Program-made: the position numbers and the translations under genes
Notes under the pieces: model-generated
Database searches by the model: none
What the model was told of the DNA's origin: nothing
The model's input: only the letters and a program-made list of their open reading frames with translations
In this document: in pieces, positions 1 to 9,273 of the stretch
Layout: each line of letters starts with the position of its first letter
Numbering within the stretch: position 1 is the first letter of the stretch
Assembly (NCBI RefSeq): GCF_000577245.1
Contig: NZ_CBYO010000020.1
Span: 186,001-250,000 of the forward strand
Length of the DNA: 64,000 bases
Source of the DNA: Paucisalibacillus algeriensis
GTDB taxonomy: Bacteria > Bacillota > Bacilli > Bacillales > Amphibacillaceae
Direction: 5' to 3'

Positions 1-387
1 TGCCAAAGCTTGAAGTTGTCGATGCAATCCAAAAACGAACAAAGCTTTTGTGCTCTCTTAAATTCATCGGGGCTTCACCTCTTCTGCCAATTTATCCATC
101 TTATAAATATAGTAATCTATTATCGACTTTCTTGCATCTAGCAGTCCGATGACAATCGCCTGATTGTTAAGCGGACGCAAGGTTTCGTACTGCTTCTTTT
201 TATCGAGGTAATAGGTTTGCGACAATACTTCAATAGGTGTTCTTGCCACGATATCGGAACCGAAAATATATTCAGGATAGGGTGCATCTATAAAGTCAGC
301 AAGTTTGTCTAATCTTCTGCAGCTAGTTCCAATGTCACCATCATTTCGGAATATTTGCTGGTGATATACCTGAGTATAAAAAAGGTT
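1..387 (-). pseudogene. Unidentified decayed coding remnant at window edge
   Basis: On the minus strand a frame stays open from about 387 down to a stop at 64-66. The reading then continues sensibly in a shifted frame to base 1 (residues DEFKRAQKLC and onward), which suggests one frameshifted gene running out of the window. The longest part starts at a GTG near 249 and encodes 61 residues; the in-frame sequence upstream of it also looks protein-like (for example RRLDKLADFIDAP). I do not recognise the family. There is no good ribosome binding site before the GTG, so this is more likely a remnant than a small gene. Confidence 0.3.
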
Positions 388-499
388 TCAAAACTCGAAA
401 ATAATGTTTACTATATGGAAGGTAGTATATGGACACACAAAAAACATACCCATAGCTTAAGTTATTAATAAACTGTCGTACGAAATGAAGGAGTATAAC

Positions 500-2242
500 A
501 TGAGAAAACGCGGTATCACCGTTAAATTATTCGCTGTAACAGCTTTATTCTTTGTGGCGTTTTACGCCATGATTATGATATTTCAGCTAGTATTCTTTGA
601 TCGTTTTTATCAGCATCATAAAACGAAAGAAGCAGCAGAGCACTTACATCAATTAGTAGAAGTTTATGAGAAAAATTCCTGGAGCGAATCGGAACTGACA
701 AAACAGACAATCGCATACATGAGGAAGACGAAAAGTCCGTTGACGATTGTAGATGCAGAAGGTTATCAGTTGGTACAGGATCCGTTTAATATCATGCTAG
801 AAATAGGAGATGGCAAAGTTGTAGAAGTATCGCTTTCTATACTCGTCACCAATTACGGACAACAGATTCGAGCACTAAATATCACAAAGGGAGATACATT
901 GACCGTAAGAGGTGAAGCAGATGCTAATGTTCCTTCAGTCATTTATCCATCTGTTATAACGAAGGATGAATCTAGTGTCGGTGAAGATCCGGTTGAGGGT
1001 GAAGTGACAATCGAAGGGAAAGTAAAAAGCATTTCCCTGCCTAAGGCTGGGATGATTGATCGTGGACTAGGAATTCTCTATGATGCGCTACTGGAATGGT
1101 TCCCGTTAGAGGATGAGCAGCTAAAGCAGCTTTCCAAAGGGGAAAGTCTGCAGTTGGATTGGATAGAATCATGGAGTGGCAAACATAATTTAGTACTGAT
1201 TGAGCCATTTAAGAAAGATGGAGAAATGCAATATATGTTATCTGTCTCATCGCTTCAAGAAATCAAAGATACCAATGAAGCACTTCAACTATTTTATGTA
1301 TATATCGGAATAGCGGGCTTCGTTCTCATCCTTTTGCTGTCGTTATTCTTCTCTCGTCTCGTTAGCAGACCACTGATTAAGCTCAATGAAATGGCGAAGA
1401 AAATGGTGCTTCTAGACTTCTCATCGACGAAGCCGATTAAGCAGAAGGATGAACTGGGGAGCCTTTCAAACAATATGCTTATCATGGCGCGAAATCTGGA
1501 TGTTGCCTTAAATGACTTGAAACAAGCGAATGGAAAGTTGAAGCAGGATGTGGAAAGACGTGTGCAGATGGAAAAGGAGCAGCGGGAGTTTTTCGAGCAT
1601 GCATCACATGAACTGAAGACACCGCTCAGTATTGTCAAAAGCTTCGCAGAGGGGCTGCAGGATGGTGTTAGTCCGGACAAGCAAGACCACTATGTAGAAG
1701 TGATTATAGAGGAGTCAGACAAGATGGAAGTGCTGATCAAAGATATGCTTGATTTGGCTAAGTTGGGGAACGGTGCAATTAAACTAAGAAAAACATCTTT
1801 TCTGCTCAGTGAAATGATTGAGGATTTAGCAGATAAACTATTTTGTATAGCAAAAGAGAAAAGAGTCGTAATTGAAATCATGCCAAAGAATGAACAGCAT
1901 ATATTGGCCGATTATGAGTGGCTGGAACGAGTCATGCAGAATCTTCTTATTAATGCGGTCCGGCACAGTGAGCCTGATTCTGTCATTGTGATTCGAATCG
2001 AATTAGATCAGGAGAGCGGAGACAGTGTGTTCAAAATTGAAAACAAAGGCACGCAAATACCAGAGGAGCAGCTGGATAAGATCTGGAGACGTTTCTATCG
2101 GACCGAATCTTCACGAAGCCGACTGACGGGCGGTACAGGATTAGGGTTGGCAATTGTTCAGCAAATACTAGATTTGCATGGATTTCAATACGGTGCGGAA
2201 AATATGCCTGACGGTGTGCGTTTCTATGTTCGTTTTAAGTAA
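500..2242 (+). CDS. Sensor histidine kinase, two-component system next to dlt
   Basis: This is a membrane sensor kinase of about 580 residues. An N-terminal membrane helix (about residues 10-33) is followed by an extracytoplasmic sensor region of about 230 residues, a second helix near 266-286, a HAMP linker, a HisKA domain with the phospho-acceptor histidine in the motif HASHELKTPLS, and a HATPase domain with the N box (NLLINAVRHS) and the G2 box TGLGLAIV. I chose the ATG at 500 because AAGGAG lies six bases before it; an upstream ATG at 485 overlaps that ribosome binding site. The partner response regulator follows after about 80 bp, and dltX-A-B-C-D follows that, so it probably senses envelope stress or cationic peptides and controls D-alanylation. 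The signal is unknown. Confidence 0.9.
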   Translation: MRKRGITVKLFAVTALFFVAFYAMIMIFQLVFFDRFYQHHKTKEAAEHLHQLVEVYEKNSWSESELTKQTIAYMRKTKSPLTIVDAEGYQLVQDPFNIMLEIGDGKVVEVSLSILVTNYGQQIRALNITKGDTLTVRGEADANVPSVIYPSVITKDESSVGEDPVEGEVTIEGKVKSISLPKAGMIDRGLGILYDALLEWFPLEDEQLKQLSKGESLQLDWIESWSGKHNLVLIEPFKKDGEMQYMLSVSSLQEIKDTNEALQLFYVYIGIAGFVLILLLSLFFSRLVSRPLIKLNEMAKKMVLLDFSSTKPIKQKDELGSLSNNMLIMARNLDVALNDLKQANGKLKQDVERRVQMEKEQREFFEHASHELKTPLSIVKSFAEGLQDGVSPDKQDHYVEVIIEESDKMEVLIKDMLDLAKLGNGAIKLRKTSFLLSEMIEDLADKLFCIAKEKRVVIEIMPKNEQHILADYEWLERVMQNLLINAVRHSEPDSVIVIRIELDQESGDSVFKIENKGTQIPEEQLDKIWRRFYRTESSRSRLTGGTGLGLAIVQQILDLHGFQYGAENMPDGVRFYVRFK

Positions 2243-2321
2243 TAGGACTAATTGCTTATGAGGACACATGAAAGACATATAGTCTTGTTACTATATATAC
2301 AAATTGGAAGGAAGATTCACG

Positions 2322-2993
2322 ATGGGGAAGAAAGTGTTGCTTGTCGAGGATGAAGTGAGAATCAGAGAAGTTGTAGCTGATTATTTCAAACAGGACGACT
2401 GGGACGTGTATGAAACGGATAATGGCAGTAGTGCAATCGACTGGTTTGATGCCATTTATCCAGATTTAGTCATTCTCGATATCATGATGCCACAAATGGA
2501 TGGATTTGCTGTTACCAAGCAGGTTCGAATGAGGTCTGGTGTACCAATTATTCTGCTGACAGCTAAATCCAGTGACGATGATAAAATTCATGGGTTTGAA
2601 CTCGGGGCTGATGAGTATGTTACGAAGCCGTTTAGCCCAAGAGTGTTAGTAGCACGTGCTAATTCTTTAATGAAACGGGCAACGGAACAATACCTGCCGA
2701 CTGGTCATATGCTCAGCTTCGGTGAGGCAATCGTAAATACGAAGTCCCATCAGCTTCAGCTTGAGGGACAACAAGTCGAATTGACGCCAAAGGAATATGA
2801 ATTATTGGTGTTCCTGATTCAGCATAAAAATAATGTCCTTTCACGCGAAACAATTTTGAATCATGTATGGGGGCTGGACTTCGATGGTGATAGTCGAGTT
2901 GTTGATACACATATTAAAAAGCTGAGAGCTAAATTAAGCTGCGAATCACATCATATTCGTACTGTGATTGGGACCGGATATAAATTTGAATAA
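2322..2993 (+). CDS. OmpR/PhoB-family response regulator upstream of dlt
   Basis: The protein has 223 residues with an N-terminal receiver domain (acidic VEDE pocket, phospho-acceptor Asp at residue 53 in LDIMMPQMDG, Lys at 102 in TKPF) and a C-terminal winged-helix DNA-binding domain (ELTPKEYELL, then DSRVVDTHIKKLR). The ATG at 2322 is preferred over a TTG 18 bases upstream because GGAAGGA precedes it at suitable spacing. It is paired with the kinase just upstream. Only 14 bp separate its stop from dltX, so it is probably cotranscribed with, and regulates, the dlt genes. The regulatory target is inferred from position only. Confidence 0.92.
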   Translation: MGKKVLLVEDEVRIREVVADYFKQDDWDVYETDNGSSAIDWFDAIYPDLVILDIMMPQMDGFAVTKQVRMRSGVPIILLTAKSSDDDKIHGFELGADEYVTKPFSPRVLVARANSLMKRATEQYLPTGHMLSFGEAIVNTKSHQLQLEGQQVELTPKEYELLVFLIQHKNNVLSRETILNHVWGLDFDGDSRVVDTHIKKLRAKLSCESHHIRTVIGTGYKFE

Positions 2994-3007
2994 AAGGAAG
3001 AGAGAAG

Positions 3008-3154
3008 ATGAATAAGCTCAAGCAACTTTATACAAACAATGGTGTTCGTTTTGTTTTACATACCTGTTTTTATCTTGCAATTCTTATTACCTTATTCTTG
3101 ATATACGGCTTCCATACAGCCAATACAGGTAACTATATTTACAATGATTTCTAA
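3008..3154 (+). CDS. dltX: DltX, small membrane protein of the dlt operon
   Basis: This gene encodes 48 residues beginning [15 protein letters not shown] and ending IYNDF. It has one central transmembrane helix (about residues 16-34). It has the size, topology and place (immediately before dltA) of DltX, and its conserved C-terminal tail matches what is known of the family. DltX takes part in D-alanine transfer to teichoic acids with DltB and DltD. A ribosome binding site (GGAAGAGAG) precedes the ATG. The stop lies 17 bp before dltA. Genes this short are often missed by automatic annotation. Confidence 0.88.
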   Translation: MNKLKQLYTNNGVRFVLHTCFYLAILITLFLIYGFHTANTGNYIYNDF

Positions 3155-3171
3155 ATGGAGTAGATAAAATT

Positions 3172-4674
3172 ATGAAACTTTTAACACAGATTGCACAGCA
3201 TGCGGCAAGAAACCCCGAACAGATCGCATTTCGTACAGAGGACGAGGTGTTGAATTACAGAGTGCTATGGGACAGATCGAGCAGGTTAGCAAGTTTAATA
3301 CATACTACCCAGCCCGAGCGGCAGACGCCTGTTGTTGTGTATGGTCATATGGGAATGGATATGCCAATTTCGTTCCTCGCCTGTGTACAGGCTGGTCACC
3401 CTTATATACCGGTAGATATATCCATCCCAATGGAGCGAGTTCGTCTTATCGTAGAAAAATCAGGTGCAGGATTGGTAATTAATACAACCGATAGCATGTT
3501 GGATTTTGATAATGTCACTGTTTTAGACGTGCAGGGACTGCAACTGGAACAAGAAGAACTTATTAGTGATGGTTACTGGGTTAAGCCTGATGAAGTCTTT
3601 TATATCATTTATACATCCGGAAGTACCGGAAATCCAAAGGGAGTGCAAATAGCCGCAGCAAATCTGCAGTCTTTTACCGATTGGATGACAGATGATTTTC
3701 CGTTAGGTCAAGGAAAGGTGTTCTTGAATCAAGCACCTTTTTCATTCGATTTGTCAGTAATGGACTTTTACCCAGCTCTACAGAGCGGGGGTACCATTCA
3801 TGCATTGGAGAAGGCAGTAACCAATAAGCCGAAGATTATGTTTGAAAACTTGAGTCGTTCTGGATTACAAATATGGACGTCAACGCCATCCTTCGTGCAA
3901 ATGTGTTTTCCAAATCCGGACTTTAATCAAAAGATGCTTCCTGAGCTTGAGGTATTTCTATTCTGTGGTGAAGTACTACCGTTAGCTGTAGCCAAAGAAC
4001 TGAAAGAACGTTTCCCAAGAGCAAGGATTTTTAATACCTATGGGCCTACAGAAGCAACTGTTGCTGTGACGTCAATTGAAATTACGGAGGATTTGCTCGC
4101 TAAAGAGAAAGCACTGCCGGTCGGCTATCCAAAATCCGATATGAGCATTCTCGTTGTGGACGATTCAGGCAATCCGCTACCTGAAGGTGAAAAAGGGGAG
4201 CTTATCCTTGCGGGGCCAAGTGTGTCAAAAGGCTATCTAGGTGAACCGTTACTGACAGAAAATGCATTCGGCATGGTAAACGGAATGAACGCCTATCGTA
4301 CCGGAGATGCCGGTATTATTCGGGACGGGTTGGTGTACTGCCAAGGCAGACTGGATTATCAAATCAAGCTGCATGGCTACCGGATGGAGCTGGAAGAGAT
4401 TGAGTTCCATCTTAATCAGTCTGAGTATATTAAGGCTGCTATTATTATCCCTTATGCACCAAGCGAGGAAATTGAATACTTGATTGCGGCAGTAGTACCG
4501 GGGGATCATAAGTTTGAGAAGGAATACCAACTAACAGCTGCTATTCGAAAAGATCTTGCTTTGCGCTTGCCGGCATATATGATCCCGCGTAAATTCACGT
4601 ATCATACTGCTATTCCAATGACGATGAATGGGAAAGCAGACCGTAAGAAAATGAAGGAAGAGGTATTCGCATGA
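3172..4674 (+). CDS. dltA: D-alanine--D-alanyl carrier protein ligase
   Basis: DltA activates D-alanine with ATP and loads it onto the phosphopantetheine arm of DltC in the cytoplasm. The 500-residue length is normal for the family. The AMP-binding signature [11 protein letters not shown] is at residues 147-157, the A5-type motif NTYGPTEAT lies near residue 290, and the A10 lysine is in NGKADR near residue 488. The last four bases overlap the dltB start (ATGA), which indicates translational coupling. Confidence 0.97.
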   Translation: MKLLTQIAQHAARNPEQIAFRTEDEVLNYRVLWDRSSRLASLIHTTQPERQTPVVVYGHMGMDMPISFLACVQAGHPYIPVDISIPMERVRLIVEKSGAGLVINTTDSMLDFDNVTVLDVQGLQLEQEELISDGYWVKPDEVFYIIYTSGSTGNPKGVQIAAANLQSFTDWMTDDFPLGQGKVFLNQAPFSFDLSVMDFYPALQSGGTIHALEKAVTNKPKIMFENLSRSGLQIWTSTPSFVQMCFPNPDFNQKMLPELEVFLFCGEVLPLAVAKELKERFPRARIFNTYGPTEATVAVTSIEITEDLLAKEKALPVGYPKSDMSILVVDDSGNPLPEGEKGELILAGPSVSKGYLGEPLLTENAFGMVNGMNAYRTGDAGIIRDGLVYCQGRLDYQIKLHGYRMELEEIEFHLNQSEYIKAAIIIPYAPSEEIEYLIAAVVPGDHKFEKEYQLTAAIRKDLALRLPAYMIPRKFTYHTAIPMTMNGKADRKKMKEEVFA

Positions 4675-5828
4675 CCCCATATAGCTCTTTCCTTTTCTTT
4701 ATTATTCTAGGTATCTTGCTACTGCCGACGATGATTCTTGGCGTAATGGGCAAGCGTCTGCGTTATTACAATGTATTCGTCACTATTGTTGTATTGGCTA
4801 TCATATTTTCAGGAGGGAACGAAGGCTTCTTCTCGTTAGTAGTCTTCACCATCCTTCAGGTTGTACTGGTCAAAGGCTATATTACGTATCGACAAGCAAA
4901 GAATAGCAGTCTCGTATTCTATATCATTAGTTTTCTGTCGATTATGCCTTTGATTTTATCCAAGATTTTGCCTATTTTAGCCGTGGATAACTGGGCAAGC
5001 TTTCTGGGTATCTCCTATCTGACATTCCGAGCGGTCCAAATCATTATTGAAACAAGAGATGGATTGATTAAAGAGCAGCTCTCGATTTTTCAGCTTGTCA
5101 ATTTTATGCTGTTTTACCCGACAATTTCATCAGGTCCGATTGATCGCTTCCGAAGGTTCCAAAAGGATGAAGAAAAGCGTTGGACACCAGAGGAGTACAA
5201 GGACCTGCTTTATAAAGGGATCAATAAGATTTTCATTGGATTTTTGTATAAATTTATTATTGGCTATAGCATCAATACGTATTTCATTGCAAATCTAGAT
5301 TACATAGCGGATGGCAAGTTTACCAATAATCTGTTGTATATGTACAGCTATAGCTTGTACCTATTCTTCGACTTTGCCGGCTATACGGCGTTTGCAGTTG
5401 GAGTCAGTTATATAATGGGAATCCGTTCACCGGAGAACTTTAATAAGCCATTTATCAGCCGCAACATCAAGGATTTCTGGAACCGATGGCATATGTCACT
5501 ATCGTTCTGGTTCCGGGATTATGTGTTCATGCGCTTCGTCTTTCTGATGAAGAAGAAAAAATGGATACAGAACAAAATGCTCGTTTCGAATTTAGGTTAT
5601 ATCCTGCTGTTCCTGCTGATGGGAGTATGGCATGGATTAGCGATTCAGTACATCGTATATGGTGCATATCACGCCTTGATGATGGCTGGATTTAATATCT
5701 TCGAGACCTGGAATAAAAAACATAAACGCTGGCCAACAGGAAGAGTAATGACAGTGGTGTCGATTGTCATCACTTTCCATGTCGTTTGTTTTGGCTTCTA
5801 TCTGTTTTCCGGCAAACCATTTCAATAA
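4671..5828 (+). CDS. dltB: D-alanyl transfer protein DltB (MBOAT family)
   Basis: This is a polytopic membrane O-acyltransferase of 385 residues with at least ten hydrophobic segments. The MBOAT catalytic histidine is in the motif GVWHGL near residue 320. DltB accepts D-alanine from DltC at the inner membrane face and passes it across the membrane for attachment to teichoic acids. It overlaps dltA by four bases and is followed by dltC after 15 bp. The length and C-terminus look intact. Confidence 0.97.
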   Translation: MTPYSSFLFFIILGILLLPTMILGVMGKRLRYYNVFVTIVVLAIIFSGGNEGFFSLVVFTILQVVLVKGYITYRQAKNSSLVFYIISFLSIMPLILSKILPILAVDNWASFLGISYLTFRAVQIIIETRDGLIKEQLSIFQLVNFMLFYPTISSGPIDRFRRFQKDEEKRWTPEEYKDLLYKGINKIFIGFLYKFIIGYSINTYFIANLDYIADGKFTNNLLYMYSYSLYLFFDFAGYTAFAVGVSYIMGIRSPENFNKPFISRNIKDFWNRWHMSLSFWFRDYVFMRFVFLMKKKKWIQNKMLVSNLGYILLFLLMGVWHGLAIQYIVYGAYHALMMAGFNIFETWNKKHKRWPTGRVMTVVSIVITFHVVCFGFYLFSGKPFQ

Positions 5829-5843
5829 AAGGGGAATATAAAT

Positions 5844-6080
5844 ATGGATTTTAAAGAAAAAGTATTACAAGTTATTGCAGAAGTTTGTGAAGATGATGTT
5901 GTGAAAGAAGAGCATGATTTGGATATATTTGAAGCAGGATTGATTGATTCATTTGCGACAGTGGAGTTACTTGTTCAATTTGAGGAGCAGCTTGATATTA
6001 ATGTACCGATCACGGAGTTTGACCGAGATACATGGAATACACCAAATGCTATCGTTGATCGTCTGAATGAGCTGAAATAA
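5844..6080 (+). CDS. dltC: D-alanyl carrier protein
   Basis: A 78-residue acidic carrier protein. Ser36 in the motif GLIDSF is the site for 4'-phosphopantetheine. It carries D-alanine from DltA to DltB. A ribosome binding site (AGGGGAA) precedes the ATG, and the TAA stop shares one base with the dltD start (TAATG), giving tight translational coupling. Confidence 0.97.
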   Translation: MDFKEKVLQVIAEVCEDDVVKEEHDLDIFEAGLIDSFATVELLVQFEEQLDINVPITEFDRDTWNTPNAIVDRLNELK

Positions 6081-7240
6081 TGAAGAAGAAGTATCTGTTT
6101 GGACCAATCATTCTTGCATTGGTCCTGTTTTCCGGGGTCGTATTGGTACCCGAATCATGGCTGGCTAATTTAGTTCCAGCAGATCGTTTGGAGGAATCAG
6201 CTATAAGTCTGGAGCCAACTATGTTCCAAGGAACTTATTTGCAAGGTGAAATGCTCAAAAGTTCTACGTATGTTCCAATCTATGGTTCCTCTGAATTGTC
6301 GCGCTGGGACCCATTCCATCCATCGAATTATTTCGAAACGAATGAAGCTGCCTTTACACCTTATTTAGTAGGAAAAGGCGGAATGACCTCGATTATTCAT
6401 AATTTAAACTTTGCAATGCATGCCGATCAATTGAAGAACAAGAAAATGGTTATCATCGTATCGCCGCAATGGTTTGTAAAGCATGGTACAGATGAGCAGC
6501 ATTTTGCACCAAATTATTCTTCACTGCAAGCTTACCAGCTTCCTTTCAATAAGAAAGTGGATGAGCAAGTGAAACGAAAATTGATGCAACGTCTGATGAC
6601 GTATGATGCGGTCAAGAACGATACGATTCTTTATCAGCTTTACGATGCTTATCTGAATGACGAAAAGGTTATGTTTAATATTTTTTCCGTTCCTGCAAGG
6701 GCTTATATATCCATACTTAAGAAAAAGGATATGTATTTCACCATTTTGAAAGATAAACCAACTAACCGTCATCAGTCAGATGAAGTGAAGGACAAGACAT
6801 GGGAGGAACTGCGGGCACAAGCCGATACTTATGGCGAGAAACGGACACAGCATTCCAAATTTTATATTGATGACAACGTGTATAAGTATAGGAAGGACTA
6901 CATCAAGAGAATGGAAGGAAAGAACAAAGATCATTCCTATGCAGAATCACTTGAGTACGAAGATTTCCAACTGATGCTTGATATTCTCAAGGAATCTGAT
7001 GCTGAACCGCTTTTTGTTATTATCCCCGTGAATGGGGCGTATTATGACTACACAGGATTCCCTGAAAAAGGACGTCAAGACTACTACACTCGTATAAAGA
7101 AGCAGATTAATGATAGCGGCTTTACCTACGCCGATTATTCCGACCATGAATATGATCCTTATTTTATGCGTGATACGATTCATATTGGCTGGAAGGGCTG
7201 GGTTTATTTAGATGAGGATATGCAAAAGTTCCTCGAATAA
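6080..7240 (+). CDS. dltD: D-alanyl-lipoteichoic acid biosynthesis protein DltD
   Basis: A 386-residue protein with an N-terminal membrane anchor (about residues 5-24) and an extracytoplasmic SGNH-like domain. The catalytic serine lies in GSSELSR near residue 70, and the Asp/His pair lies in the C-terminal DTIHIGWKGW. DltD completes the transfer of D-alanine to lipoteichoic acid outside the membrane. It is the last gene of the operon; an inverted repeat begins at its stop codon. Confidence 0.96.
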   Translation: MKKKYLFGPIILALVLFSGVVLVPESWLANLVPADRLEESAISLEPTMFQGTYLQGEMLKSSTYVPIYGSSELSRWDPFHPSNYFETNEAAFTPYLVGKGGMTSIIHNLNFAMHADQLKNKKMVIIVSPQWFVKHGTDEQHFAPNYSSLQAYQLPFNKKVDEQVKRKLMQRLMTYDAVKNDTILYQLYDAYLNDEKVMFNIFSVPARAYISILKKKDMYFTILKDKPTNRHQSDEVKDKTWEELRAQADTYGEKRTQHSKFYIDDNVYKYRKDYIKRMEGKNKDHSYAESLEYEDFQLMLDILKESDAEPLFVIIPVNGAYYDYTGFPEKGRQDYYTRIKKQINDSGFTYADYSDHEYDPYFMRDTIHIGWKGWVYLDEDMQKFLE

Positions 7241-7282
7241 CACGAGGACGACTCACCTAATAGGTGGGGCACCTTCGTGTTA
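7238..7282 (+). terminator. Inverted repeat at the end of the dlt operon
   Basis: TAACACGA at the dltD stop pairs with TCGTGTTA at 7275-7282, and an inner CACCTA pairs with TAGGTG. No T-run follows, so it may be a weak terminator or a 3'-end stabilising hairpin rather than a classical Rho-independent terminator. Confidence 0.5.
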
Positions 7283-7346
7283 CTGGCAATCGCACTTTTG
7301 CAAATAAGCATGAATTTACTACCAAAAAGTAAGGCATCTAAAATGG

Positions 7347-7375
7347 TTAAGCGAATGACTCAAATCTGGTATAAT
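7347..7375 (+). promoter_or_regulatory. Candidate extended -10 promoter for a tiny transcript
   Basis: A perfect TATAAT at 7370-7375 is preceded by TGG, forming an extended -10 box. A weak -35 (TTAAGC, 7347-7352) stands 17 bp upstream. Transcription from here would start near 7382, just before the hairpin at 7387. Confidence 0.4.
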
Positions 7376-7386
7376 AAATTAGCTTT

Positions 7387-7440
7387 AGATAGGCAACTAC
7401 CCATCAGATTTTAGTAGGTAGTTGTCTATCTTTTTATTTT
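7387..7440 (+). terminator. Rho-independent terminator, possibly ending a ~55-nt RNA
   Basis: AGATAG plus CAACTACC pairs with GGTAGTTG plus CTATCT across a 12-base loop, followed by TTTTTATTTT. With the promoter-like sequence at 7347-7375 this would give a stand-alone RNA of about 55 nt. No start codon with a ribosome binding site lies inside. The remaining gap up to 7714 is AT-rich with no recognisable gene. Confidence 0.6.
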
Positions 7441-7714
7441 GTAATTAGTTATATTCAGTCAAATTATCAAGAGACGGATGGGGGCTAATACATTACTGAG
7501 AAATAATAGCTTATTTATATAATTAGTACTTGTTGAGGGTCTAGATATTAAGGGTGCCTTTACATATCTAGTGTTATTGGTTGTGAAATAATGTTAATCG
7601 AAAACCTCACTTAGATAAGTTATGGTGAACCTAACCATATATAGTGTTAAAACAGTGGGTGGAATTAGTTTTGATAGTCGCTAGATTAATGACATGTTAA
7701 AATAGTTGTAGAAG

Positions 7715-7749
7715 AGATACTGTTTATTAACGGTATCTTTATTTTTTTG
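7715..7749 (+). terminator. Leader hairpin with T-run just before the TauE/SafE gene
   Basis: AGATACTG pairs with CGGTATCT (one G-U pair) around a short loop, followed by TTATTTTTTTG. It ends about 20 bp before the downstream ATG, so it could be an attenuator for that gene rather than the end of an upstream unit. No upstream coding gene is left to terminate here. Confidence 0.5.
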
Positions 7750-7770
7750 TTATAGGAAAGTAGGGGGTTT

Positions 7771-8487
7771 ATGGAGATAATAGCATTTATTATAATCATT
7801 TTAGTCGCTTCCGTACTTCAAACGAGTACAGGATTTGGGTTTTCAATTTTGGCTACTCCATTTCTTCTATTAATATTTGAGCCAATTGAGGCAATTCAAA
7901 TAAACTTAATATTGTCTTTAGTTATTTCTAGTGCATTAATAATGAAAATTAGAAAGGATATTGATTTTGGCATCCTTCGAAGATTTGTAGTAGGCGGTGT
8001 TACGGGTCTTCCCGTTGGAATTATAATCTTCTTGTTAGTTGATATAAATAGATTAAAGTTGGGAGTGAGCCTTATTATCTTATTATTAACAATAATGCTC
8101 ATTCTTAAGTTCCGAATTAACCAGAATAAGAAGAAAGATTTAATTGTTGGTGGACTATCAGGTTCATTCACAACAAGTATAGGTATGCCTGGACCACCAT
8201 TATTATTATATTTTTCAGGTACAGATACTCAGAAGGAAAAATTAAGAGGTACTACACTAGCCTTTTATTTATTTATATACTTTGTCAGTTTAATCATCCA
8301 AGTGACTTTTGCTGGAACAAATAAGACGATCTGGGTATCAAGTTTATGGGCCTTACCATTAGTATTTGTAGGATTGTATTTGGGACAACTCTTATTTAAA
8401 AGGATTAATCAAAATGCTTTTCGAATATTTACATATATAATCTTATTGTTTACAGGGATTTACTTGCTGATTGAGAGTTTGGGATAA
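7771..8487 (+). CDS. TauE/SafE (TSUP) family membrane transporter
   Basis: A 238-residue membrane protein with seven or eight hydrophobic helices and the two-fold repeat of the TSUP family: a first half with TGFGFSILATPF and a second half with IGMPGPPLLLYFSG. Members export sulfite, sulfoacetate or related organosulfur anions, but the substrate cannot be read from sequence. The ATG at 7771 follows AGTAGGGGG. It is a single gene with a terminator-like hairpin in its leader. Confidence 0.85.
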   Translation: MEIIAFIIIILVASVLQTSTGFGFSILATPFLLLIFEPIEAIQINLILSLVISSALIMKIRKDIDFGILRRFVVGGVTGLPVGIIIFLLVDINRLKLGVSLIILLLTIMLILKFRINQNKKKDLIVGGLSGSFTTSIGMPGPPLLLYFSGTDTQKEKLRGTTLAFYLFIYFVSLIIQVTFAGTNKTIWVSSLWALPLVFVGLYLGQLLFKRINQNAFRIFTYIILLFTGIYLLIESLG

Positions 8488-8644
8488 TAATATTCAATAA
8501 GGTATCTGTTCTACCACAAACAAAATGCTGAACCTTATCATAAGTAAATGAGGTTTTTCCTATATATACATGAGTATGTATTACAGGAATCGTATAATTT
8601 CATTGCACGAATAACTAAAATCAACGAGGGAAATATTTTTTGCA

Positions 8645-8690
8645 ATAAAAAGAACAGCATCCTCTAACATTACATAGAGAATGCTGTTCT
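8645..8690 (-). terminator. Terminator of the YobU-like gene pair
   Basis: AGAACAGCAT at 8651-8660 pairs perfectly with ATGCTGTTCT at 8681-8690, with an inner CTCT/AGAG extension. Read on the minus strand the hairpin is followed by TTTTTATTG, so it serves the minus-strand genes that end at 8789. The rest of the gap 8488-8788 shows no gene. Confidence 0.8.
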
Positions 8691-8788
8691 GTAATTAAAA
8701 ATAATTAGATTAACATTAGTTGGAATGAAGAAAGTGATTGACCATGAACATAAATTAGCTCATTCCTCAAAACGCGTAGTCACTAACT

Positions 8789-9253
8789 TCAATACTCCCC
8801 TTTAATCACAAAAAACGATCCACGAATAGTCCCAGCCAGCTTAGACTTTTGCCTAGCAAACTTAAATTTCCCTTCTAACTCCTTTGGTACTTCCATCCCA
8901 TCAGAAAGCTTAAAACCAACGGCGCGCTTCTTCGGGTCATCGACAGTATACATAACGTTGATTGCAAGACCATCCTCATAAAAGACGTAGGTCCATTTGA
9001 TATTTTCCACTTGAAAACTTGATGTTTCTAAAGGATTGGCTGCAAACTCAAGATCACGTTCTTCCTTTAAAACTCTGTTCACGTACTCAAGGGTCTCCGG
9101 GCTTTCGCTAGCAGGTACTACTGTAAATTCATGCTTATATTTGTTCATAAAGTAGCGGGCTTCATTAGCACGTAAACCAGCAAGCGCTTCTGCTACTGGT
9201 GAAGACTCTAGACCAACAGTAGACACATTTTTAAAATCAACAATATAGGACAT
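8789..9253 (-). CDS. Conserved protein of unknown function, next to YobU-like gene
   Basis: A soluble protein of 154 residues beginning MSYIVDFKNVSTVGLE. I do not recognise a domain. It is acidic-basic mixed with no signal peptide or membrane helix. I chose the ATG at 9253 because AAAGGAG lies eight bases upstream; an earlier ATG only six bases upstream is too close to that site. It lies about 20 bp downstream of the effector-binding gene and is probably cotranscribed with it. It may share a small-molecule or stress function, but that is a guess. Confidence 0.75.
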   Translation of the reverse strand: MSYIVDFKNVSTVGLESSPVAEALAGLRANEARYFMNKYKHEFTVVPASESPETLEYVNRVLKEERDLEFAANPLETSSFQVENIKWTYVFYEDGLAINVMYTVDDPKKRAVGFKLSDGMEVPKELEGKFKFARQKSKLAGTIRGSFFVIKGEY

Positions 9254-9273
9254 TACCATTACTCCTTTAATCG

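Noticed and set aside
1294-1680. 128-codon minus-strand ORF inside the histidine kinase
   Set aside because: The opposite strand encodes HAMP and HisKA motifs in full; the antisense frame has no ribosome binding site.
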